This document shows positions 12,001-23,078 of a stretch of 64,000 nt of DNA, in pieces. The notes below the pieces were generated by a model that saw only the letters and a program-made list of their open reading frames with translations, made no database searches and was not told the DNA's origin. The stretch is from contig CAJNAR010000156.1 in the NCBI GenBank assembly GCA_905220665.1, positions 558,001 through 622,000 on the forward strand. Direction: 5' to 3'. The stretch's first letter is position 1. The number at the start of each line of letters is the position of its first letter. Position numbers and translations under genes: made by a program. The DNA is from Albugo candida (Eukaryota > Oomycota > Peronosporomycetes > Albuginales > Albuginaceae).

Positions 12001-12174
12001 TGGTGGAAACAAGCACTTAGAATGTGGCATCAGATGGATTGGAGTATTACAAGTTCAGATTTGAATGTTTCACAATACCGTCAGTACTACATGGAGCAAC
12101 CGATGTGGTTTCACTGCGACCAAAAGTTACATTACGAAGCTGCTACTCGCAATCCGAGTACGCAAAACGTTTAG
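9094..12174 (+). pseudogene. LINE ORF2: endonuclease and reverse transcriptase, interrupted by two in-frame stops
   Basis: A single frame runs from 9094 to 12174, broken only by TGA at 9424-9426 and TAA at 10630-10632. The N-terminal part is an exonuclease-endonuclease-phosphatase domain: LTVNVNGI, CVQETKLHD, VYIHNVYAPV, then HIVFGDFYTPLD and NRLDYIC, with the late histidine motif in RHAGDHL. From about 10560 the reverse transcriptase follows: SSSPGMDGLPAAFYQ, GNYRLIALLCVD, ATFLDFEKAYDRVNW, TPQRGVKQGDPLS and the catalytic box LFFADDSTLL (F-A-D-D). These are the hallmarks of target-primed reverse transcription. The endonuclease residue after GDF is Y where N is usual (GDFN), a second sign of decay. 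Confidence 0.9.
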
Positions 12175-13280
12175 TACAATCTTGGTATGGTGGATGAACC
12201 ACATGGCACATTTCGAAAATCGTTCGCTACGCTTTTCGAGATCCGAAGTCTGCAAGACTTTTTTCGGGAAGGCGACACATGGCCAAAGAAGGAAAATATC
12301 GTCGCCAACTGTTACAACGACGAAGAGCTGAACACATCGATATGGCTGAAGAAAAGTTGCTGAGTCGACTTTACAATGAAGTCACTCAGATTCTCCAGCG
12401 TATCCACTCGACGATTGGTCTCATCACTTGGATTACACCAACCACAAGTGGCGGATCATTTTATGTGGGAGTAACAACCAAGGAAACAATATTTTCCATC
12501 TATTCTACGCTCACAACTCTCACGAATCGTCTGGAAACCTCCCGAACCAACCAAGAGACATCCGATTTCGACACATTGGTCATCACGGGAGAGATCGGAC
12601 GCACTGGATTTAGAACGAGTTCGAAATTTTATGGCTACATCACGGCATCTGCGAAAACGTGTATTACCAATTTTCGAGGATTTACAGTTTCGTCTAGCCT
12701 TTCGGATGTTGCCAGTTCGATCTCGTTTCTGGTTCAATGGATATTCAGCCCGACATCATATTGTGCACGCAGCCTTCGTGTGGGGCAGTGGAATCCGATC
12801 AACATCTCTTTTTAGAGTGCGATCACACGGCACAATTATGGAGGGAGTTACTCCCTAGTTGGGATCAGCTTTTCTCCTCTCGACCACGTTGGACGCATAT
12901 TGCATGTGCAATTGTCCCAACAGTACGGTCGGATTGAATAGACTATTTCGACATTATCTCAGATTTATGGCTTGCATTGCAAGCGGTAACACTGCACTTC
13001 GTCTGGACAGATCGGAATCGTCGTTTGTTCGATCAGCGATCAGCAACTCCAACAGTTCCAGCACTTTCCGTGATCTACACCACGTTTCGTGCGCACGTTC
13101 GGTACTTTCGAATACAGTGTTACGACCACGAGGAACGCATTCGGCTTGCAAAGGTGTTGGATCAACTCGCAACGCAAGGATCATTTGGTGGATTTTTCAG
13201 AAGCCGACGATCATTACTGCGGCTACGGCACAGACAAGTCAAAATGCAAGTGCAACTCAGATCCTAGTCCTAGTTGGCTG
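12175..13280 (+). pseudogene. LINE ORF2 C-terminal region, frameshifted
   Basis: After the TAG at 12172 the coding signal jumps frames. At about 12670-12740 it reads LQFRLAFRMLPVRSRFWFN. From 12737 it reads ILCTQPSCGAVESDQHLFLE and then CDHTAQLWRELLPSW, a zf-RVT-type C-x(n)-H-x-C region typical of LINE ORF2 tails. From 12977 it reads LHFVWTDRNRRLFDQ. At least three frames are involved, so the tail is more decayed than the reverse-transcriptase core. Confidence 0.7.
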
Positions 13281-13559
13281 GTTATGCTCAACGTAGTGTG
13301 GCGCACACCAATTCTCAAACCACGGTACTTTTGGACCATTTTTACAACTTTACAACTTTACAGCATTTACAAGCTGGACACAGTCTCGTTTTAAGGGTGT
13401 TGAGGCTACTACGATACGAGATTATCAACGTAACGACATATTATCATCTCTCACAGGTATTTCACGAAACGTTTTTTATATGTATATATGTTATTTAAGA
13501 TAGCCTAGGCAGCTAGAGAAGTCAGTTAGTCTAATTCTAGTATTATAGTCACCTTCAAC

Positions 13560-15520
13560 TGAGTTAGGGCGTGTGGCTAACACTAACTTGAATCAGTGGG
13601 AACCGGTATCGCCACACCTCCTAATTTTGAACCTCGCTATACACCTACCTACATTGCTATAACTACGCTAACGTGAATACTCTGTTCTCAGTATGCCACT
13701 TGCTCCATCCCCGGAACACACCTATGAGACCTACGAGAAAGTAGAAGAGGTAGCACAAATCTTTGCGTTGCAAGATTGCTAGTCCGACAAGTACGGAAAT
13801 GCTAGGAAGGTGTGGCCTGCTTGCGTCCACGGTGGTCGGTAGAAAAACAAGGGCACGAGGATCCGCCTGACAACAACGCAGCTTCTGATGATCCAATGGT
13901 TAGTCACCATTCAGCGTCAACTGAATCAAAAATCTGTACAAGAATGGCGAGTGAGTGTGGCCGTTGCAACTCACAATCATGAGACAGCCGAGAATCTTGC
14001 AGCATTCCCAGAAGCCAGAGTATTGAAGCAGGTACAAAATGCAGTAGATGTCGGACTTCACTAAAGGTGGAGCACCTCCTCGGTTAATTTTGAGTACGAT
14101 GACGCGGTCTGATCCTGCTTTTCTTGCCACCGGGCATCACATCTACAGCGTTAAAAAACGTGAATGAGCGGAATTTCTCCTTGTTCGTAGCTCTCTTGAA
14201 GCATTTTTGGACACTAGAGGGAAGTGCCATTAGGCATGAGCTTGATCGGGACCCCTCACCGGGTCAATTACTGCGCCTAATCATTGCACCTAAGCCTTGC
14301 ATCTTGACAGACAACGATTTTTCATCGGGGGGGCTCTTATAGCAGATTCGACACACAAAACCAGCAGGTGAGTAAAATGCTTTGCAATCAAGTTTTGCCC
14401 AACATAAACTAAGAGCCGACAAAATCTCCAGGTTTCAAATGCCATTGCTTCATGTCATGGGTATGGAATGCACAAACCAGCCATATTCCCTTTGCTATGT
14501 TTTCTTGCGACACGAATCAGAAGATAATTACATTTGGGCACTTCGGCAAATTAGGGTAGTTTTACAAGATAGAATCACTGGGCCGATTGTCATTGTCACT
14601 GACAGAGAATTGGCATTGATGGCTGCAATCTCACGGGTTCAACCTGGAGCGAAGAATCTGCTTTGCATATGGCATATTAATAAGAATGCGATGGCATATG
14701 CTATAAAGCACTTTCCAAAGGACGGAGACAAGAAAGATTTTTTTCACAAAGTGGAACGGATTGTACCCCTCTGCTACTGAACAGGAAATCGAAGAGAATT
14801 GGGTGCACCTCAAAAGATGCTATTAATCAGACTGGCTATGCGTATTAATAATCCACATGGATTCCGCTCAAGGAGAAATTCATCCTTACTTGAACCATAA
14901 AAATAAAGCATTTTGGGCATGTAGTTACATTTCGCGTTGAAGACGGACTTGCAATCTTGAAGAAATGGATTGCAGTTTCATTAGGCCATTTGGCAACAGT
15001 TTATAAAAGAATTGGTTCTCGAAGCTCAACAGTAGCGCCAAAGTCAAAAAGTTGCATACGATCGTTCACACATTATCGTCCGCCTTATTGCGGAGCTTCT
15101 GGACAACTTTGAATAGAAAGATTTCACATTATGCATTGTAACACTACTGTAGGCATATGATAGTTGTGTACTGGACTGGAAAGGTATGTACTGACCATGT
15201 TTTTTTTGCAGGTCTTCAAGCAGTACCAAAAGGCACTATCGATGGGAACAATGAAAAGTGCACTAGGACATTCACGAGCACTAAAGGATTTCATGCTCTC
15301 ATGCCATCAAAGAGCTGCAAAAGATGGGGTCAATATTGCATGAAGCTCATTTGCATGAGCACTGGTGGCTTTACAAGCCTATACATCCCACACTGCATCC
15401 TGCAATGCCTCATCAGGGGAAAAACTTTTCGGACATTATCAAAATGCTGCAAGAGCATTATTCGGTCTTGCCTTTATACAGGCGGCGCTTCTTCGAGAAG
15501 AATATCAGCTGGAGTTTAGA
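13560..15520 (+). pseudogene. Decayed MULE transposase (FAR1-like DNA-binding domain plus MULE core)
   Basis: The element opens with subterminal repeat units at 13566-13622 and then the frame MPLAPSPEHTYETYEKVEEV. A FAR1-like region follows: VWPACVHGGR, then EWRVSVAVATHNHETAENLA (W-x-V...HNHE). The transposase core starts near 14420: RFQMPLLHVMGMECTN, ESEDNYIWALRQIRVVL, IVIVTDRELALMAAI and LLCIWHINKNAMAYA (the DRELALM and C-x-WHI-x-KN signatures). At about 14915-15010 it reads HFGHVVTFRVEDGLAILKKW. Stops and frameshifts occur throughout (for example near 13845, 14060, 14780 and 15260), so it is inactive. Confidence 0.85.
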
Positions 15521-16416
15521 GGTGGTGTGCACTGTAGTATGTGGTACCCAAAGAAAACGGGCTCATGTAGTCTGTGCTAATCGTTCCCGGAATACCAGGT
15601 AGCCGATGTCGCGATAGTTTACGTTGTGAGCATGCTCCATGCGATATTTGCAATGTCACGCAAAGCTCATCTGACCTATTGAACGCTCCAAAATATTGAT
15701 GTCTCTCATCAACCAGGTCAATATCATGACGATGTGGAGTGTTTTTGATGGGATTGAATTGACCATAGGTATCAGAATGACGTCGGAATCGCCAGCGATA
15801 AAGACAAAGTCCAAAAGCAACCATGCGTCCCATCTTATTACTATATGCTTCAGGCATGCTTGTTGCCGTCCGAAACATTGACACAAATACGAGATGATCG
15901 AAGTAGCGATGAGTCGAGGTAAATTCTTTTTGCCAATTTCCTACGAGCACGTTTAATTATTGGTTCTCAGTGAGCATGTCTTGTTGATCTCATGTTGAGC
16001 TCACAATCTAGTTCTCGTCATCAACGAATGAAAGTGTGAGTCAGGATGATTCTAGCTGTATATAAAAGCATCACCAATTTTCAACTGCAAAGTCATTGGC
16101 GTTCAAGTTATCAATAATTCAGCGAACTACTATCGAATCAAGTATAGCTCAATAGACTTGAGCATCCATTGAGTTATTGACGATTCTTAAAGTTGTGCTT
16201 GAGAAAGAGAAAAAGGTGATGACGGTGTCTTGGGTGTAGATACTATGAAGTTGTACACATTCCGTGAATTCAAGAGCCAACGAGAAAGATTGGTGTATTC
16301 TCTTGACAAATGTACTTATCTAAACTTCTCTATAAGCCGACACGCACGAATAAAAAAGCAAATACATCCTCTAATGTAACGCAAAACAAAAAAGTACGAC
16401 TCAATAATGCAAAAGG
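15521..16416. other. Transposon flank without recognised gene
   Basis: Overlapping open frames at 15516-15950 on both strands show no domain I recognise. A TATATAAAAG box occurs at about 16059 between short inverted blocks, which could belong to a solo LTR, but I could not find both ends. No gene is supported. Confidence 0.35.
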
Positions 16417-17283
16417 TCACTTTTTGGACGATGAAAATCCCTTAAATCCCATCATTTCTCTCATCTCTTGTTCCTCAATCGAGATTTCTTCTTTTCCTTC
16501 ATCTTCCTGAGCCCCTTCTGCTTCATTTTTTTTGTGTCGTTTGTTTTTATTTTCCTCGACTTTTTCGATATTGCTCTCATCGTTTTCATCTACCACTAAA
16601 TCTCTTTTCCGATGAAGTAGAGGTTCCCATTTGCTTTGGATCGCATTCTGAAGCCTCAATTTGACTTTTTCAACAGACGATCTTTCTACTCGCATACTGA
16701 AGCCCAATCTCCTCAAATCTATCATAAAAGAGTTAGCAGGCCGCGCGTTTTCTCCATTTCAATTCCACTTACGTTTCTTCCCATTCACATGATCCAAATA
16801 CGCCACAGAGTCCTTCAACGTGCAATCACACACATCACAATGATACCCAGCGGCCGATGACTGCGGAGTTTCGCTTTCATCCGCTTTGGACAGGAGCATT
16901 TGTACTTTTCCAATATCATTTTCTAAAGCGAGTTTCGATTCTCGAGCTTTTAATAGCGCCGGTGTGTTTTGATCGATCAAAGAAGAGCTTTTTTTCTCTG
17001 CTTTTTGAAATTCGATGCGATCGGATCGAACACGTTTTGTATCGTTTTCTGTTTCAGCAGAAGTCGTACCGTTTGCGCGTAACTCTGCCAATTTCGCATA
17101 ATGTGCACGATCCCACGTACGACGTTGAACATTCGACACTCCTTTTGGAGGATTCTACGTAAAAATCAGAATATGTTAGAAGTGATATGAAAATTCATCA
17201 GAGCGCAAAAGTTTGGCACCATTTTATATCAAAATTACGTGATATATTCCAATCAGAGGACGTAACGAGACATAGCGAGACAT
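16417..17283 (-). CDS. ZMAT2: ZMAT2/Snu23-like U1-type zinc-finger protein (tri-snRNP splicing factor)
   Basis: Snu23/ZMAT2 is a component of the U4/U6.U5 tri-snRNP that acts in spliceosome activation in the nucleus. Exon 2 (16773-17154) contains RRTWDRAHYAKLAELRANG, the conserved N-terminal W-D-x-x-x-Y-x-K-L segment, and YHCDVCDCTLKDSVAYLDH. A 54-nt GT-AG intron (16719-16772, branch CTAAC) restores the zinc-finger histidine, giving GKKHLRRLGFSMRVE in exon 3 (16417-16718). The C-terminus is acidic and basic and ends MMGFKGFSSSKK, as in ZMAT2. The 17139 position is a GTG, so an upstream exon is needed. The best candidate is ATG at 17283 with a donor at 17238 (84-nt intron), giving about 242 residues. 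The first exon is the uncertain part. Confidence 0.88.
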
Positions 17284-17338
17284 ATTAAACCAATCATTTC
17301 GGAAAGAAACGAGCAAAATGTTCTTTTATTAAGCGATT

Positions 17339-18228
17339 TTATGCGTTTACTCCGAGAAGAATCCCATTACTGCCGGTATTGTTGTTGGGTAAATACGTGA
17401 TATTGCGTGATCTCGAGAGTGTTTCCGCAACTTCACGCGCAGCATCGATACGTTGTACCTCAATGAATCCATTTCCGCTTTTGGCAACTGCTTCCGAAAC
17501 CAATTTCGCGGCTTCCGACTCACCTTCTGCTCGGATAATGGCCGCTTGACGTTCTTGTTCAGAACGCATCACAACAAATTTTTGACGCTCTGCTTCTTGC
17601 TGAGCGACTTGTTTCTGCTCTACGGCACGTGTGAACTCTGGCCCATACTCCAAGTGTGTGATGGAGACGTCATCCAAGCTGAGAGCAAATCGACCGGCTC
17701 GTTCTTTGAGCTCTTGTGAGATCTGATGAGATACTTTGTCACGAAATGTAAGTAGCTCACTGGCGTCGTATTGAGCAACCACAGACTTGAGCACCTCGTT
17801 TCCGACGGAAGGTAAGATACGATCAGAGTAATCGGCTCCATATTCCGCGAAAATGTGAGGTAGTCGGAGCACATCGGGACGAGACAAAACACGCAATGAG
17901 ATGTTAACCATTTGGAGGTCTTTTGTGCCTGTGCGTGAGCTAATAACTCGATACGTCGAGCGAACATCAAGGATCGTCGGGTATTGGATGAATGGGATTT
18001 TGGCGTGTGTGCCTTCACCAACGCTTTTTGGTAGAATACCGGTCCTTCGGTCAAAGATCACTGCGCGATGACCGCCATCCACTAAAGAAACGAAATTCAC
18101 CCGTTCAAATACGTACAGAGAGAAAGACGAAGGCACGTACCGTCGTATAGGCACTCTTGCACCGCAAATCCGCCCAAACCGACTGCAGAACCAATCTGTG
18201 CAACGCGATTCAAAATACGAGAAGTCAT
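17339..18228 (-). CDS. PHB1: Prohibitin 1 (type I, mitochondrial inner membrane)
   Basis: Prohibitins form ring assemblies in the mitochondrial inner membrane that chaperone respiratory and protease complexes. Exon 1 (18141-18228) encodes [17 protein letters not shown] and the start of a hydrophobic anchor. A 59-nt intron (18082-18140) is followed by exon 2 (17339-18081), for 276 residues in all. The unspliced open frame starting at 18238 is an intron read-through. SPFH-domain motifs: [62 protein letters not shown] and [12 protein letters not shown]. The ending [13 protein letters not shown] is typical of type I rather than PHB2. The gene is head-to-head with the peroxiredoxin-thioredoxin fusion, with 154 bp between start codons. 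Confidence 0.95.
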
Positions 18229-18382
18229 TTGCTTCCAACGATTTTCTCGCTAAGAAAGGGGACTTTTATTCGGGTCACCATAGTAATTTCTCGGTCTCGA
18301 AAAGGAAACCAACTGGGCGCGCCACATATTGCAATCGCAACAGAAGCTTTGAACGGGTTATTTACGGGACACAAATACAGCC
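18229..18382. promoter_or_regulatory. Putative bidirectional promoter between prohibitin 1 and peroxiredoxin-thioredoxin fusion
   Basis: Only 154 bp separate the two divergent start codons, so both core promoters must lie here or overlap the 5' ends. No TATA box is obvious. Both products are predicted to be mitochondrial. Coordinated expression is inference from position. Confidence 0.5.
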
Positions 18383-19620
18383 ATGTTTCGAACTATCATG
18401 AATGCCTCCTTTCGTGGATGTGTCGCACGTGTGCCGAAATCAAACGCACGCATCTTAAAGACTACGCGCAATTCTCCGCGATTGTTGCAGCTTTCTACTA
18501 ATTGGCCAAAAATACATGCCAATAACTTCCAATCAAATCGCATTATTAGTGAAGATCACGACGAATCGGAATTTTTTTATGAAGATCATGAAGCAGAACA
18601 CGACGGTGAATTCGTACAATATGGATCGCCAGTAGCCGCAATACAAGAACAGGCTCCTTCTTTCACCGCGGATGCCGTTGTAAATGGAGAAATCACTTCC
18701 GTTTCATTGGATCAATATCGAGGGCAATATGTGGTGCTATTTTTTTATCCAAAGGACTTTACATATGTTTGCCCGACGGAAATTATCGCTTTCAATGACC
18801 GATCTGAAGAATTCAAAGAGCTTAACACCCAACTGATTGCAATTTCGACGGATTCGGCAGAATCGCATCTTGCATGGACAAAACTACCTCGAAACAAGGG
18901 TGGACTCGGTCAAATGGAAATTCCTTTGGTGTCGGATATCCGTAAAATCATTGCTGCAAAGTATGGCGTCTTATTGGAGAAAGCAGGAGTCGCACTTCGT
19001 GGACTATTTATTATCGATAAGGAAGGCACTCTCCAGCAAATTACGGTCAATAATCTACCAATTGGACGAAGTGTGGATGAAACGTTGCGATTGTTACAAG
19101 CGTTGCAATTTGTGGAAGAACATGGGGAAGTGTGTCCAGCAAACTGGAAGCCTGGCAGTAAAACAATTGTTGCGACACCTAAAGGATCACACGAGTATTT
19201 TTCAGGTGTGGACGAAAATGACGAGGAGGATTTGGACAAAGGCATCACGGTCATCCAGTCAAAGAAGCAATTTGACGACCTGATTCAGAAGCAAGAAAAT
19301 GTTGTTGCCAAGTTCATGGCACCATGGTGTGGTAAATGTGCCAAAATCCAGCCCTTTGTACAGGAACTCGCAGCAGATCATCCAGAAATTGTACGTATCG
19401 CTTTGTGAAGTAACATCACGTTTTTCAACTGTTTGCATTGCAGGCATTTGCGAAATTGGACGCAGACATTCCCGAAATCGAGCAACTGAAGAATGAAATG
19501 CAAGTGGATCAATTTCCGGAATTTCGATTTTTCAAGAAAGGCAAAGAAGCTCTCCCTGCGGTTTCAGGGTATAAAAAAGCGGTCTTGAAGGCGGCAGTTG
19601 AAAAACTGGAGCGTCAATGA
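18383..19620 (+). CDS. 2-Cys peroxiredoxin fused to C-terminal thioredoxin domain (mitochondrial)
   Basis: The enzyme should reduce peroxides and carry its own thioredoxin-type reductant. Exon 1 is 18383-19390, the intron is 19391-19443 (53 nt, GTACGT...TTGCAG) and exon 2 is 19444-19620, giving 394 residues. Residues 1 to about 45 are Arg-rich and lack acidic residues, which fits a mitochondrial presequence. The peroxiredoxin domain (about 78-270) has the peroxidatic Cys in [14 protein letters not shown] and the resolving Cys in [12 protein letters not shown], so it is a typical 2-Cys (Prx1/AhpC) enzyme. After an acidic linker, the thioredoxin domain has [19 protein letters not shown] (WCGKC active site) and ends in a cis-Pro loop, DQFPEFRFF. 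Ordinary 2-Cys peroxiredoxins stop at about 200 residues. The splice junction restores [11 protein letters not shown]. Confidence 0.92.
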
Positions 19621-19684
19621 ATCCGCGTTACGTAGCGGTCGTCTTGTTTTCAATTGCGTTCAAAAGCAACACTATATAAATCTA

Positions 19685-22291
19685 TCACCGATTTTGTTCA
19701 CGAGAAGCTGCTTCAAATCTAGCTCGCGCCGCAAGTTGGATCTTCTCTCTGTACGTTGTTGCTTCAGGCACATCACTCGCTGCTTTGGCCGTCACCGACC
19801 CAAGTCCTGCCGTTTTCTGTGCATCCGAGAACGATGTCGGATTGATGGCTGTGGTGATCCCTTTACCGTCTTTGCCCAAGCCTTTTCCCTTTTTCCAGCC
19901 CATCATCTTGAGCATCTTGCCTCCAATACCCGACTCTAAAGCATCCGTTTTTGACTCGGAAACATTTTTGGGTATTGCGATCGTCGCTGTGTTCGATTCA
20001 GAACGACAGCTTTGGTGCTTTTTCGCTTTCCGCTCCTCGTCATTGACAAGCTGTACTTGCGCTGCTATCGCATCTTTGTGCTGCTTTGCTTTTACAAGAT
20101 TATCTTTGTGCAATTGAGACAAATTCTCATGTTTTCGCAATTGTGCGATCGTTTTGAATTTTCGACGACACAACTACAAAAGCGTATGGAATTCCATCAA
20201 CACAACTGTTACGAAGCGAAAGTGAGACAATTGGCGTACCAAACAAATCGGCGCTTCTGTTGGCACATCTGCCAGCACATTGACAATCGTATCGTTCGAC
20301 TGTTTGCTTTGAATGACATGCTCCAACTGATCACTTCCTTCCACTTTGCCGACATCACAATGACGCTGAGCATGAGACCATCGGGCGATTTCCTTGGCGA
20401 ATTTACGCTTCAAATTTGGCGCTCCTGCGACCACAGAAGGCGCTAAAGCCTTTGGAACGCTTTCGATGTTATTGGAAAACGTATTATTTGGCTTTTGCAT
20501 TTTCAACGATTTCGCAAATGAGAGCTTCATAACCGGCTTTTTACTTTTTTTGGTGTCTGTGGCTTCCAAAGCTTTATTCTCAACGCCGTCAAATATCGCG
20601 TCATCAATGGGAATTGGCGGTATAAATCTCTCAAACGCCGGGTCTTCTCCATCGCGATATCGATAGTATCGTCCCGTGTACAAATTGTAATACAATTTGG
20701 ATTGTGGGTCGTAATAACACATGCTATCGGTGTCGTAATAGAGTCCAAACTCTTTAGCGAATATGTATCCCCCGCCTTCCTTCTCGAACGCGACTGGCCA
20801 GGCTTTCCGTGGTTCCTCGATATGTGGACGAGCCGCAGCAGCAGCTTGATCTAAGAATTCGCATACATCCTCTCCCGTCACGTTCTGCATAAAGATTGCA
20901 ATTTGGACACAGAAAGAAATTGGAAATCCACTTTGTCGTCAGCAAACATATTTCGAATGTATTCGCACAGAATTGCCGTTGCATTCACCTGGAGCTCAGC
21001 TGCTTCATCGGCGGTAGGAGGCTGCTGGGAAGCGTATCCGTTCGCAAGCGCCCATTGTGCTTGTTCCAATGCGATGGCTGCGATTGAATTGGATCGTTGG
21101 CTCGTGGACGATGAGGCGTTCCCGTGCACGCGAAAGTGGTATCCTTCTCGAGCGAATGCCAATCGAATCGGAGTGTCTTGCACGAGAATTCTTCCGGCAA
21201 CTGCGACTTCCAAAACGGCCGACGCGCTCTTTACTCAAATATGGTGAAGCGGGTGGGAAAACACTATTTAAGGACGTACCTCGACATCAGCAAACTCAAT
21301 GAATGCGAATCCGCGCGATTGCGCCGATAGACGATCCCGGACAAGTCGAATATCTTGAATTCCGGAGAAGCAAGCAAAAGCGACTTGAAGCTACAAATAT
21401 GTGGTGATTCCCAGATATCGTACGGTTGACATTGATCGTACAGCGCCTTCATCGGTTTCTGAGGGAAGCATCCGAGCTACTAAGACATTTGAGGGAACCT
21501 CGCACTCATTGACTTCGTCATAGCCGCCAAAGGAACGAGCAGGAGGAACTGGTTGCTGATAATGAATCTGTGGAATTTCCACCGGATTCTGTGGTTTCAT
21601 TGCGGCGCATTTGAAGCACGAAAGTCGACGTGCAAAGTTATTCACATGACACTATTTGCCATTGTCAGATATTCGAAAAATGCGACCGAATGGAATCGTA
21701 CCTGTTCACATATCCAATCGAGTCGCGGAGGAGCTGGTTTTACTCCAAGTTCATGAGCCAAGCGACTCGGTCGATAATTCTCCGTATACGCAAACGAAAT
21801 CGGTCGATGGTCCAAGAAAAGCGGTTCATTTGCTTATGAAAAATGTCAGCGTCGACTGATTTTAATATCAGTTAAGCGTACCAAATGCATGGACCACAGC
21901 TATTGCATTTTCTAGCGTTCCAAATTCAGCAAATGCAAATCCGCGATGCTCTCCTGTCGCCTGAATTGCAGTCTTAGCGCTTATACAGCCAAACGATTGC
22001 AGTCACCTTGTTGTACATTACTCGAACATGAATTGGATGAAAGGACGAGAGCGCTGCTGCCAACTGCAAAGTGTTAGAAAAAAGGCGATGAACGATACGC
22101 TCTCTTACGATTTGGTCGGTAACGTTGGCTGAGAGACCGCGAACAATAAGTGTCAAACTTGGTGGAAGATCTCCACGTCGTTGCGGCCATTTTGGGTCGT
22201 AATCAGTGTAATTTCGATCAAAACGAGCAGCCATATCGACGGGAATACTGTTTAATTGCATGTTGTAAGTGTACGCAGTGGCGTCTCCCAT
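19685..22291 (-). CDS. RBM5/RBM10-like splicing regulator (RRM, RanBP2 zinc finger, RRM, OCRE, C2H2, G-patch)
   Basis: RBM5/RBM10 (plant SUA) proteins bind pre-mRNA and prespliceosomal complexes and control exon choice. Nine exons (22109-22291, 22022-22063, 21882-21960, 21702-21832, 21442-21651, 21280-21390, 20932-21228, 20240-20884, 19685-20173) join in frame to 728 residues, with introns of 45-66 nt. The domains appear in family order. RRM1 has LIVRGLS and HRGFAFAEFGT. The RanBP2-type finger reads LDWICEQCHVNNFARR...CFKC. RRM2 has ALQVAFACFSGIQDIRLVR and SRGFAFIEFADVE. The OCRE is rich in aromatics (YIFAKEFGLYYDTDSMCYYD). The C2H2 finger reads CLLCRRKFKTIAQLRKH, and the G-patch reads MLKMMGWKKGKGLGKDGKG. 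ATG 22291 is the first in frame. The 47-nt intron at 20885-20931 (donor GTGGAT) is the least certain. Confidence 0.93.
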
Positions 22292-22479
22292 CGCGGTCGG
22301 GCGGTTGGCGAGGCTTATAAAGTGTTCAGTGAGGCGATATGTCGTTGATCGCGAGATTGCTGCCGAAAACTAACGGTTAACTGGTGGATAGGCTGCTGTG
22401 CTAACGGATAGGATCTGCTGTCTATTTATTATAAAATTAGCCGCAATTGTTATATGTATTAAATTCTCGTAGACGAGAA

Positions 22480-23040
22480 ATGTTTCGCCGCATCTTTCGT
22501 CGTCGACAATTGTATACGGCTTCTGGCGATCCCTCAAGCAAATCAGTAGAAGATAATGATCAGGAAGTATCGCAATGGAAGCTGACGGTCGACAAAGATG
22601 AAAAGTATCGTAGATTTATCTGTGATGGAATTGGCGATTTGCGTGTTGCGAAAGTTTTAACCCGACGTAATTCGCAAAACAGAATATTTACAGTGCGTGA
22701 AGAAGAAAGAAATGCTGCGATTGCTTGGGAAAGACTTCGACAGTTATGCTCATTTTATGAGGATATCGTACGTGAGGAAGGTGAGAAAGCATGCAGAGAT
22801 CAAGGTTTACGCACGCTGTTGCATTCAGCGGTGGATCGTGGGGTTATTTTGCGGGACATTGACATTTTGGAAAAGTATCCCGATGGATTCACACCGGAAA
22901 TGTTTTCGAATCTCGGTCATACGTTGAACCGCGAAAGTTTTTTATACGATGTGATCGCTCGCGATAATGAATTGACGCAATTCAATGTAAAGTGTCAGAA
23001 TGGCGATACCACCAAAAGAATGCGTGCAAACTCTGTGTGA
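22480..23040 (+). CDS. Conserved-looking protein of unknown function
   Basis: An uninterrupted 186-residue frame starts at ATG 22480; the longer frame upstream uses a TTG and is not a likely start. The N-terminus MFRRIFRRRQLYTASGD is Arg-rich with no acidic residues for the first 15 positions, a possible mitochondrial targeting sequence. The rest is mostly charged and helical (for example REEERNAAIAWERLRQL, DILEKYPDGFTPEMF). I recognise no domain. The start lies 188 bp from the divergent RBM5/10-like gene, and the stop is 38 bp from the convergent nucleoredoxin-like gene, so it fits the compact gene spacing of the island. It could have a missed 3' exon. Confidence 0.7.
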   Translation: MFRRIFRRRQLYTASGDPSSKSVEDNDQEVSQWKLTVDKDEKYRRFICDGIGDLRVAKVLTRRNSQNRIFTVREEERNAAIAWERLRQLCSFYEDIVREEGEKACRDQGLRTLLHSAVDRGVILRDIDILEKYPDGFTPEMFSNLGHTLNRESFLYDVIARDNELTQFNVKCQNGDTTKRMRANSV

Positions 23041-23078
23041 TCACTGTAGCGACATTCAAATCACATTCTCTTAGCACA

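Larger units (their letters stand above)
6540..13550 (+). mobile_element. LINE (non-LTR retrotransposon), near full length
   Basis: Two coding regions lie in order on the plus strand. ORF1-type frames run from 6636 to 8554 or beyond, and a second ORF has an apurinic-type endonuclease followed by reverse transcriptase and a C-terminal zinc-knuckle region (9094 to about 13280). There are no LTRs. ORF2 is in one frame over more than 3 kb with only two stops, so this copy is much younger than the MULE relics around it. Boundaries are approximate: a left end near 6540, after the MULE repeat array, and a right end near 13550, where the array unit resumes. I could not identify a poly(A) tail or target duplication. 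Confidence 0.85.

Noticed and set aside
15516..15950. 144-codon minus-strand frame next to the plus-strand MULE
   Set aside because: No recognisable domain; competing frames of similar length exist on both strands, so coding is not supported.
16020..16200. Possible solo LTR with TATATAAAAG box
   Set aside because: No second copy in the window and no TG...CA ends with a target duplication could be found.
17339..18238. 299-residue prohibitin starting at 18238
   Set aside because: The first 60 residues come from reading through the 59-nt intron; splicing from ATG 18228 gives the proper N-terminus.
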